Of a stretch of DNA of 5,891 bases, positions 1 through 4,945 are shown one piece after another; position 1 is the stretch's first letter, and each line of letters opens with the position of its first letter. The notes under the pieces were generated by a model that worked only from the letters and a program-made list of their open reading frames with translations, had not been told where the DNA came from and searched no databases. The position numbers were made by a program, and so were the translations under genes. Source of the DNA: an uncultured Clostridia bacterium (GTDB lineage: Bacteria; Bacillota; Clostridia; Christensenellales; CAG-138); the NCBI GenBank assembly GCA_937900325.1, contig CALCEX010000113.1, positions 1-5,891 of the forward strand. Reading direction: 5' to 3'.

Positions 1-2
1 CG

Positions 3-1127
3 AATTATGGAAACAAGTATTACGGCTGGGTAACTGTGCGGGAAGCCGTGACCAAGTCGCTCAATGTGCCTGCGGTAAAGACGCTGTCGGAAGTAGGGGT
101 GGAAAGGGCAAAGAATTTCGCAAAAAGGTGCGGCATAGAGTTTGACGATAAGGACGACAGTCTGGCCCTTGCTCTTGGCGGTTTTACCTATGGCGTATCT
201 CCTTTGCAGATCGCAGGGGCGTATTCCTGCTTTGCCTCGGGCGGCATATACAATACTCCAACGCTGATAAAGAAGATAACCGACAAAAACGGTCTGACGG
301 TATATGAATACAGACCGGATGACCGGAGAGTGATGAACGAGGCAAACGCCTATATCCTTACCAGCATGCTCAAAAGCGTGGTGACCGAAGGAACGGGCCA
401 CCGGCTGAATACGCTTGATATACCCATAGCAGGCAAGACCGGCACAGTAGGCCTGTCCAACGGCAACAGGGATGCGTGGATGGCAGGATATACGCCTGAA
501 TATACTGCCGTGGTATGGCAGGGGTACGATAGCGACAAGCTGGGGCTGCTGCCGTCCTCCGCCACTGGCGGCACGTATCCTGCGCTGATGTTGTATGAGC
601 TTTTCAATCACATATATCCAGAGGGCAGGAGCGGAGACTTTGAAAAGCCCGAAAGCGTGAAACAGTACTCCATCGATGCAAAGACGCTGAAAAAGCAGCA
701 CAAGGTAGCTCTCGCCAACGCCATGACGCCGCAAAGCAGCCGAATTACCGAATACTTTACGGAAGAAACGGCGCCGGAGGACATATCGGGCTATTGGACA
801 GTACCGGGCTCGGCACAAAACCTTGCGGCAGTGCGCGAAGAAGGAGGTATTGCGGTATCTTTCGATTGCCCGGATGATTTCGGGATATATACCCTGCTGC
901 GCGGCGAAGCCGGTAAGGTTGAAAAGCCGCTTATGTCCTGGAGCGGCCGCGAAGGGCACATAGAATACATCGACGCCTCGGCAGAGCCGGGAACAGGTTA
1001 CAGATACAGGGTGGCGGTAAGGCACGAGGAGCTGCTGATAGGCGATGATCCGGTAGAGGGACTAACCACAAGATATGCGTTCGTACCGGCTGGACTGGTT
1101 ACAAGAAACTTATACGCAAATGAATAA
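3..1127 (+). CDS. Class A penicillin-binding protein, C-terminal part (5' end outside window)
   Basis: The frame is open from the left edge, so the GTG at 36 is internal and not the start; 374 residues are visible. This is the second half of a transpeptidase domain that crosslinks peptidoglycan peptides on the outer face of the membrane. Visible motifs are SxN (Ser-Leu-Asn, codons 57-65, within KSLNVPAVK) and KTG (AGKTGT, KTGT codons 435-446). The catalytic SxxK serine and the glycosyltransferase domain must lie upstream. The phrases LGGFTYGVSPLQIAGAY and DAWMAGYTPEYTAVVWQGYD are typical of PBP1A-like class A enzymes. From about 780 a beta-rich tail follows (SFDCPDDFGIYTLLRGEAG, then YRYRVAVRHE) that resembles a fibronectin-III domain, an extension known in some Gram-positive PBP1 proteins. 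The stop is TAA at 1125-1127. No clear terminator hairpin follows before the next promoter. The class A call is firm; the FN3 call is by general appearance only. Confidence 0.93.
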   Translation, partial: NYGNKYYGWVTVREAVTKSLNVPAVKTLSEVGVERAKNFAKRCGIEFDDKDDSLALALGGFTYGVSPLQIAGAYSCFASGGIYNTPTLIKKITDKNGLTVYEYRPDDRRVMNEANAYILTSMLKSVVTEGTGHRLNTLDIPIAGKTGTVGLSNGNRDAWMAGYTPEYTAVVWQGYDSDKLGLLPSSATGGTYPALMLYELFNHIYPEGRSGDFEKPESVKQYSIDAKTLKKQHKVALANAMTPQSSRITEYFTEETAPEDISGYWTVPGSAQNLAAVREEGGIAVSFDCPDDFGIYTLLRGEAGKVEKPLMSWSGREGHIEYIDASAEPGTGYRYRVAVRHEELLIGDDPVEGLTTRYAFVPAGLVTRNLYANE

Positions 1128-1164
1128 GATGTGCGTCAACTGCGGACATTATGCGGCTGATGTA

Positions 1165-1192
1165 TTGACTATTGCCGAAATTAGTATAAAAT
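1165..1192 (+). promoter_or_regulatory. Sigma-A-type promoter of the GntR-family gene
   Basis: A TTGACT -35 box (1165-1170) is followed after 16 bases by TAAAAT (1187-1192) as the -10 box. TATAAA at 1185-1190 overlaps it but would give a spacing of only 14. Transcription would start near 1199, leaving a leader of about 30 bases. The surrounding 1181-1210 stretch is very AT-rich and includes the small palindrome ATAATTAT (1200-1207), which could sit in an autoregulatory operator, but this is unproven. Confidence 0.6.
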
Positions 1193-1229
1193 ATATCATA
1201 TAATTATCGAAAGTGACGGCAATATATAC

Positions 1230-1904
1230 ATGGATCTTACGAAAATCGCCGAAGAAATGCAGCCTCGTTCAATGGCTGCGCGTGATTGGGTCTTTCAGGT
1301 GATACGCGCAGCTATAGTACGCGGCGAGCTTCCGGGAGACATGCCTCTGAGGCAGGACGAGATATCCTCTGCGTTAAGCGTCAGCCACATACCGGTGCGC
1401 GAGGCCTTTCGCCAGCTTGAGGCACAGGGACTCGTCAGAATATACCCCAACAGGGGCGCGGTGGTAACAAAGCTCTCCGCCAAAGAGCTCAGCGACGTAA
1501 TGGATACCCGCATACTGCTGGAGGTAGGCGCGCTTCGCTCGGCTCTTCCGCATATAACAAATGCTGACCTTGCGCGGGCAAGGGAGCTTTTGGAGCTTTT
1601 CTCCAACGAGAAGGATCCCACAAAGGGAGCGGAGCTTAACCTCAGGCTGCATTTTTCGTTGTATGACCCCTGCAATAACCAGACCCTGCTTGCCCTGATA
1701 GACCAGATGCACGCCAATGTGGATAGGTATGTGACTCCTTTTTTCGGAAAGGAGGAGGTATCGGCGGAACTTTATACCATCGATGAGCACAGCCAGATAA
1801 TTTCCGCCTGCGAAAGCAAGGATACCGAACTCGCCACGGCGATACTCAGGACGCATTTGCAGCGCACAAAGAATCTGCTGCTCAAATCCCCGCTGCTCAG
1901 CTGA
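1230..1904 (+). CDS. GntR-family transcriptional regulator, FadR/FCD subfamily
   Basis: A 224-residue protein, the usual length for FCD-type GntR regulators: DNA-binding repressors or activators whose C-terminal domain senses a small acid or sugar-acid-like effector. The winged helix-turn-helix covers roughly residues 15-80, with the family signature LRQDEISSALSVSHIPVREA followed by FRQLEAQGLVRIYPNRGAVV. The all-helical FCD domain covers about 85-215. Its likely metal-binding positions are visible: N137 and H141 in LNLRLHFSLYD, H187 in DEHSQIIS, and H209 in RTHLQRTKN. N137 stands where many members have Asp. The ATG at 1230 has only a weak Shine-Dalgarno (AAGTGACGG); Met10 is a possible alternative but no better supported. 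The gene is monocistronic, with its own promoter and terminator. No metabolic or transport gene lies beside it, so neither effector nor target can be inferred. Codon use matches the cell-wall genes (Ile mostly ATA), so it looks native. Confidence 0.93.
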   Translation: MDLTKIAEEMQPRSMAARDWVFQVIRAAIVRGELPGDMPLRQDEISSALSVSHIPVREAFRQLEAQGLVRIYPNRGAVVTKLSAKELSDVMDTRILLEVGALRSALPHITNADLARARELLELFSNEKDPTKGAELNLRLHFSLYDPCNNQTLLALIDQMHANVDRYVTPFFGKEEVSAELYTIDEHSQIISACESKDTELATAILRTHLQRTKNLLLKSPLLS

Positions 1905-1927
1905 CCCAAATTCAAAACCGCGCCATG

Positions 1928-1953
1928 GAGCCGCAGATTCGCGGCTCTTTTTT
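1928..1953 (+). terminator. Intrinsic terminator after the GntR-family gene
   Basis: A perfect 7-bp stem, GAGCCGC (1928-1934) with GCGGCTC (1941-1947), encloses the 6-base loop AGATTC and is followed by six T's (1948-1953). It starts 23 bases after the stop codon. The same stem with nearly the same loop recurs at 3088-3112. Confidence 0.9.
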
Positions 1954-1999
1954 GCAGACGTTACAAACATATTTTAACAATTTATTTACAGCGATATTG

Positions 2000-2029
2000 T
2001 TGACTGATATATCTGCCCTACTATATACT
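2000..2029 (+). promoter_or_regulatory. Promoter of the two-gene island
   Basis: TTGACT (2000-2005) and TATACT (2024-2029) are separated by 18 bases. TATATA at 2022-2027 gives a 16-base spacing as an alternative. Both hexamers are close to the sigma-A consensus. The promoter lies just downstream of the GntR-gene terminator. It would produce an unusually long leader of about 140 bases before the first supported start at 2175. Confidence 0.6.
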
Positions 2030-2156
2030 TGATACTTGAATTGTAAATAATGGCTTGGGAGGTGGCTCTTTTGAACAGATGAAAGCAGCATATCGTCATT
2101 GGTGTGTATGAGTAAATTGATTCTGAAGCAACTACCTTATGCAATTACAGATTATG

Positions 2157-2163
2157 AAAGGAA
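2157..2163 (+). promoter_or_regulatory. Ribosome binding site that selects the ATG at 2175
   Basis: AAAGGAA lies 11 bases before the ATG at 2175, slightly long but the best match in the region. The upstream in-frame ATGs at 2139 and 2154 have no comparable purine-rich site, and they would put extra residues in front of an otherwise normal signal peptide. Confidence 0.55.
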
Positions 2164-2174
2164 CAGCCAATACT

Positions 2175-2669
2175 ATGAAAACGAAACGGTTGATTTCTGC
2201 TATGATAATCTCTTTTGTACTTTTGGCCATGTTCGGCGGCGCAAATGCAAGTGAAAATAGCATTTTGCGAAATAGTGATTCTGATGATGTTGCTAAGTAT
2301 TATGAACTGCTGGAAGATATTGAATCCGGCAAAGCATATTGGATCACAGAGAAAAAACTTCTCCCAAATACTGATACAAGAGCAATAACCAAAGTTACGG
2401 CGTCGGATGCTGTTAAACGGAATGGAACTAAATATGGTACTGCGTATATAGATATATATTGTATGTCTCCTGGTATGGTGATAGATTACTGGGATAATGT
2501 GAGAGTAGAAAAAGCATCTGATCCCAATATTTTAGAATGCACCTTACTTCAGTATGATGTGGCATTTTATCCAGAACAAAATGCTATTAGGGTCGTGATG
2601 CAAATTTATGGAAGACATGCTCAGGGAGCATCCGGTTCTTTTACCGAAATCGACACCTATGATTTCTAA
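2175..2669 (+). CDS. Small secreted protein of unknown function
   Basis: I do not recognise the family. Starting at 2175 gives 164 residues; the frame extends back to an ATG at 2139 (176 residues), but the ribosome binding site and signal peptide favour 2175. The N-terminus is a clear Sec signal peptide: basic MKTKR, a hydrophobic stretch LISAMIISFVLLAMFGG, and a type I cleavage site after Ala-Asn-Ala, near residue 25. There is no lipobox. The mature part of about 139 residues starts with an acidic helical stretch (SDSDDVAKYYELLEDIESG). It continues with alternating hydrophobic segments suggestive of beta strands (YGTAYIDIYCM, LECTLLQYDVAFY, IRVVMQIYG). Two cysteines (about residues 96 and 122) could form a disulfide. 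It lies 26 bases before the lipoprotein gene and probably shares its transcript. It is AT-richer than its neighbours and uses ATT, ATA and ATC more evenly for Ile, hinting at acquisition from elsewhere. Confidence 0.75.
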   Translation: MKTKRLISAMIISFVLLAMFGGANASENSILRNSDSDDVAKYYELLEDIESGKAYWITEKKLLPNTDTRAITKVTASDAVKRNGTKYGTAYIDIYCMSPGMVIDYWDNVRVEKASDPNILECTLLQYDVAFYPEQNAIRVVMQIYGRHAQGASGSFTEIDTYDF

Positions 2670-2695
2670 ATAATTCGGAAAGGAAGATACGGATC

Positions 2696-2977
2696 ATGAA
2701 AAGGTCGGTTTTATGCTGCTTACTGATGATGCTTTTGTTGGCGTTGTTAGGCTGTCGGGAAAAGGGTATTGATTATGAAGCTTATCAGAAGGTGCTGGAC
2801 GAGGTCAACTCCGAATATGAGACATATTTTACCTTTGAGCAGTTCCCTCCAAACGAAAAATGGGATATAAAGTCTTATGAAGAATTTGCCGTTGACTGTG
2901 CAAAAAAAAATCGTGGAATACAGAGCGGACTGCGAGAAATACGGAACGACGATGGAGGAACTCCTCAAAAACTTTGA
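2696..2977 (+). CDS. Small lipoprotein, reading frame interrupted at an A9 run
   Basis: I do not recognise the family. As read, it gives 93 residues. The N-terminus is a lipoprotein signal: MKRSVLCCLLMMLLLALLGC, with lipobox Leu-Leu-Gly-Cys at residues 17-20, so the mature protein would start at a lipid-modified Cys20 on the outer membrane face. The next residues are acidic and probably helical (DYEAYQKVLDEVNSEYETYF). The ATG at 2696 has a good AGGAAG ribosome binding site (2681-2686). The last part of this frame, after the nine A's at 2902-2910, reads NRGIQSGLREIRNDDGGTPQ and looks unlike the rest. A one-base change gives a much more plausible tail ending at 3029 and a protein of about 110 residues. 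The gene is therefore either frameshifted, slippage-expressed or mis-sequenced here. It follows the secreted-protein gene by 26 bases, and a terminator lies at 3088-3112. Confidence 0.7.
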   Translation: MKRSVLCCLLMMLLLALLGCREKGIDYEAYQKVLDEVNSEYETYFTFEQFPPNEKWDIKSYEEFAVDCAKKNRGIQSGLREIRNDDGGTPQKL

Positions 2978-3029
2978 CGACAAGATGGGAGCTCTCCCCG
3001 AGGATGACTTTCAGGCCGCCGGCGACTGA
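2902..3029 (+). other. A9 run and out-of-frame continuation of the lipoprotein gene
   Basis: Nine consecutive A's occupy 2902-2910. If one is skipped, the lipoprotein frame continues from codon ATC at 2910 for 39 residues to TGA at 3027-3029. The tail starts IVEYRADCEKYGTTMEELL and ends GALPEDDFQAAGD, an acidic, amphipathic helix-like sequence in keeping with the first half. The needed shift is +1, equal to an A8 or A11 template; a -1 ribosomal slip would enter a frame rich in Arg and Thr that does not look coding. Whether the A9 is genuine, variable or an assembly error cannot be told from one sequence. Confidence 0.72.
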
Positions 3030-3052
3030 TGCTGCATCACAATAAAATCGCC

Positions 3053-3083
3053 CTGCCCGGCGATATGAAAGCAAGGCGGGCAG
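3053..3083 (+). other. Hairpin-forming inverted repeat upstream of the second terminator
   Basis: CTGCCCG (3053-3059) is perfectly complementary to CGGGCAG (3077-3083), with a 17-base loop. It lies between the end of the restored lipoprotein frame and the intrinsic terminator at 3088. No T-tract follows it directly, so it is not a terminator by itself; it could stabilise the transcript 3' end. Confidence 0.5.
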
Positions 3084-3087
3084 TCAG

Positions 3088-3112
3088 GAGCCGCAAATCC
3101 GCGGCTCTTTTT
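3088..3112 (+). terminator. Intrinsic terminator after the island genes
   Basis: The 7-bp stem GAGCCGC (3088-3094) with GCGGCTC (3101-3107), loop AAATCC, is followed by five T's (3108-3112) and a second short T-run at 3116-3120. It matches the terminator at 1928 in 18 of 20 stem-loop positions, differing only within the loop. Confidence 0.9.
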
Positions 3113-3173
3113 GTATTTTTGCGGCGAAATCCATCATTGTTGATAAACAGGACACAGATTTGACGCGATTCTG

Positions 3174-3182
3174 TGATATAAT
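3174..3182 (+). promoter_or_regulatory. Extended -10 promoter of the FHA-SEDS-PBP operon
   Basis: TGATATAAT is a perfect extended -10 element (TGn followed by TATAAT at 3177-3182). A consensus -35 at normal spacing is missing: TTGACG at 3160-3165 is only 11 bases upstream, and the 17-base position (3154-3159) reads ACAGAT. Transcription starting near 3189 would leave a leader of about 28 bases before the GTG at 3217, which fits well. Confidence 0.55.
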
Positions 3183-3204
3183 CAATACTGATATAAGATA
3201 CACT

Positions 3205-3209
3205 GGAGG
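3205..3209 (+). promoter_or_regulatory. Shine-Dalgarno that fixes the FHA gene start at GTG 3217
   Basis: GGAGG lies 7 bases before the in-frame GTG at 3217. The longer frame starts at TTG 3160, which lies upstream of the probable transcription start and has no ribosome binding site. The ATG at 3212 is out of frame and only two bases from the GGAGG. Confidence 0.8.
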
Positions 3210-3216
3210 CGATGGC

Positions 3217-3693
3217 GTGCGGTCCGACATATATTCACTGCTGGTATCCGGTATGAGATACTTCTTTGTCGCTGCCATAGTTTATATATTATTCAGGATA
3301 GTGTACCACTCCGTATGCGAGTATAATGAGCTGCGCCGGGTAAAGAGCTGGCTGGAAAAGGGCTATGCAAGGCATATAGAGTTCCTTCCGCCGTTTGATA
3401 CCAACGAGGACGGCTTTATACTCGCAAAGAGCAATATAATAGGCCGGGGAAGGAAATGCGATATATGCATTGACGACGGCTCGGTGCGCCGCAAGCATGC
3501 CAAGATATATGAAAAGGGCGGCTTTGTATACATCCGGCGTTACGGGAGAGCCAGCATTCTAATAAACGGCGAACCCATGGAGCACAAAACGGAGGAACTG
3601 GCAGAAGGCGATCTCGTACAGTTGGGCGAGGTCAGGTTCTATTACAGAATGAAGCGGATGCTGTGCGAGGAGGCGAAAAATGAACAGAGTTAG
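3217..3693 (+). CDS. Membrane-anchored FHA-domain protein
   Basis: With the GTG start the protein has 158 residues. One transmembrane helix lies at about 14-30 (RYFFVAAIVYILFRIVY), followed by basic residues (ELRRVKSWLEK) that place the C-terminus in the cytoplasm. An FHA domain fills about 65-145. FHA domains bind phosphothreonine peptides and usually read the output of Hanks-type Ser/Thr kinases. Visible hallmarks are G76-R77 in IIGRGRKCDI, H94 in the SVRRKHAKI segment, N117-G118 in SILINGEPM, and the final LAEGDLVQLGEVRFYY. The serine normally three residues before the histidine is Arg91 here, so phosphopeptide binding may be altered. The stop overlaps the next gene by 14 bases, implying translational coupling with the SEDS gene. 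A TM helix plus C-terminal FHA resembles actinobacterial FhaB, which also sits near rodA and pbpA. No kinase or phosphatase gene is in the window. Confidence 0.9.
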   Translation: MRSDIYSLLVSGMRYFFVAAIVYILFRIVYHSVCEYNELRRVKSWLEKGYARHIEFLPPFDTNEDGFILAKSNIIGRGRKCDICIDDGSVRRKHAKIYEKGGFVYIRRYGRASILINGEPMEHKTEELAEGDLVQLGEVRFYYRMKRMLCEEAKNEQS

Positions 3694-4933
3694 GCAGCTT
3701 AGCGCGGCAGGTCTTCTTGGCCTCGTCATGATATTTGAGCTTGCTGCTTTCGCGCTGCTGTCATTAAGGGACGAAAGCTTTGACTACAAGGCGCTGGTCT
3801 TTGTCGGCGGCCTTATAGCGGTGCTGCTTTTACAGTATATAATCATGCTGTGGATATCCAAATACGCTGACAGATTCATACTTGTCATCGCCAACCTTCT
3901 TGCGGGCATAGGCATGATAGTGCAGTACAGGCTCTCATACGAAGTGGCGTTCAAGCAGCTCGTATGGTTCGGCATAGGTGTAGTTGCCATGATAGTTTGT
4001 GCGCTGCTTATGCGGGCGCCGAAATTTTTCAAAACCATGGACATTCCTATTATGGTTCTCAGCGTTGCTGTGCTTGGGATCCTGCTGGTGGTAGGCACCG
4101 AAAACGGCGGTGCCAAAAACTGGATAAAGCTGGGCGGCATAAGCGTTCAGCCCTCGGAATTCGTTAAAGTAGCGCTGGTGTTCGTCATGGCCAACCACTT
4201 TACAAAGGTAAAAAGGACCTGGGACTGGCTGCCGTCTGCAATATTTGCGATAATCGTGGCGGGGCTTCTGGTTGCGGAGCGCGATCTTGGCGCCGCGCTG
4301 CTCATATGCGGGACGTATCTCATAATGTTTTACACCGCGACCGGCAAGGTAGGCACTACGCTGGTCGGCCTTGGAGCCGGTGCTGCCGGCGCCGTAGCCA
4401 GTTATTACCTGTTCGACCACGTAAAAGCGCGCGTGGCCATATGGTTAAACCCCTGGGCTACCTATTCCACCAGCGGCTACCAGGTCGCCCAGGGTCTCAT
4501 GGCAATAGCCTCGGGCGGTATGTGGGGGCTTGGGCTTACCAAAGGGTTGCCCAAGAGCATACCCGCATATAATACAGACTACATATTTGCGGTCATATGC
4601 GAGGAGTTCGGCATTGTATTCGGAATTGCCGTGATAGCGCTGTATCTGGTATTCATAATACGGGGCGCGCTTATAGCGCTCAACGCCAGGAGCAGATATC
4701 TTATGCTTACAGCCTTTGGCTGCACGGTGCTCATAACCCTGCAAAGCTTCATAATAATCGCAGGCGTGATAAAGCTCATACCGCTTACCGGCATAACGAT
4801 GCCCTTCGTAAGCTATGGCGGCAGTTCAATGATAGCCTGCATGATGCTGCTCGGCATACTGGAGGGCATATCCATACAAAATGGAGAGATGCTTCAGGAC
4901 GCAATGTGCGAAGCCGGTGAAGAGAATGCTTAA
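3680..4933 (+). CDS. SEDS-family peptidoglycan glycosyltransferase (FtsW/RodA/SpoVE type)
   Basis: A 417-residue polytopic membrane protein with about ten hydrophobic helices. SEDS proteins polymerise lipid II into glycan strands and work with a partner class B PBP, here encoded immediately downstream. Signature segments, in order: AKNWIKLGGISVQPSEFVKV (145-164), the ERDLGAALL helix (200-208), the extracellular segment with NPWATYSTSGYQVAQGLMAI (257-276), NTDYIFAVICEEFG (298-311) and PLTGITMPFVSYGGSS (368-383). D300 in the TDYIF motif aligns with the aspartate essential for RodA activity (Asp262 in E. coli). The ATG at 3680 has a strong GAGGAGG site (3667-3673) inside the FHA gene and overlaps that gene's end by 14 bases. 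Sequence alone does not separate elongation (RodA), division (FtsW) or sporulation (SpoVE) roles. The fhaB-rodA-pbpA-like order slightly favours a RodA-like role, so no symbol is assigned. Ile codons are strongly biased (34 of 43 are ATA), typical of the native genes here. Confidence 0.96.
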   Translation: MNRVRQLSAAGLLGLVMIFELAAFALLSLRDESFDYKALVFVGGLIAVLLLQYIIMLWISKYADRFILVIANLLAGIGMIVQYRLSYEVAFKQLVWFGIGVVAMIVCALLMRAPKFFKTMDIPIMVLSVAVLGILLVVGTENGGAKNWIKLGGISVQPSEFVKVALVFVMANHFTKVKRTWDWLPSAIFAIIVAGLLVAERDLGAALLICGTYLIMFYTATGKVGTTLVGLGAGAAGAVASYYLFDHVKARVAIWLNPWATYSTSGYQVAQGLMAIASGGMWGLGLTKGLPKSIPAYNTDYIFAVICEEFGIVFGIAVIALYLVFIIRGALIALNARSRYLMLTAFGCTVLITLQSFIIIAGVIKLIPLTGITMPFVSYGGSSMIACMMLLGILEGISIQNGEMLQDAMCEAGEENA

Positions 4934-4945
4934 GGAAGAGATTAT

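Noticed and set aside
1128..1164. Possible terminator after the class A PBP gene
   Set aside because: I found no stem of useful length followed by a T-run between the stop codon and the next promoter.
1200..1207. ATAATTAT palindrome as the operator of the GntR-family regulator
   Set aside because: It is only 8 bases in a very AT-rich stretch and does not match the G/C-flanked half-sites typical of FadR-type operators. Chance occurrence is likely.
1374..1970. Long minus-strand open frame (198 codons) opposite the GntR-family gene
   Set aside because: It is antisense to a clear GntR/FCD gene, its product has no recognisable features, and it runs through the terminator stem. It is a shadow of codon bias on the other strand.
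2108..2254. A 48-codon frame starting at ATG 2108 and overlapping the secreted-protein gene
   Set aside because: It has no good ribosome binding site, overlaps a gene with a convincing signal peptide, and its translation has no recognisable motif. It is mentioned only as part of the leader ORF chain.
2908..3048. -1 frame after the A9 run as the product of programmed ribosomal frameshifting
   Set aside because: The -1 frame is open to a TAA near 3046 but its translation is dominated by Arg, Thr, Trp and Ser and looks non-coding. Only the +1 frame gives a plausible tail.
2829..3074. Minus-strand open frame (81 codons) across the end of the lipoprotein gene
   Set aside because: It lies opposite the lipoprotein gene and its out-of-frame tail, crosses the hairpin at 3053-3083, and shows no domain, signal peptide or promoter of its own.
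3160..3182. TTGACG (3160) and TATAAT (3177) as a classical -35/-10 promoter
   Set aside because: The spacing is only 11 bases, too short for sigma-A recognition. The extended -10 reading (TGATATAAT) is preferred.
3935..4420. Minus-strand open frame of 161 codons opposite the SEDS gene
   Set aside because: It is fully antisense to an unmistakable SEDS coding sequence and has a low-complexity, His/Tyr/Arg-rich translation typical of shadow frames.
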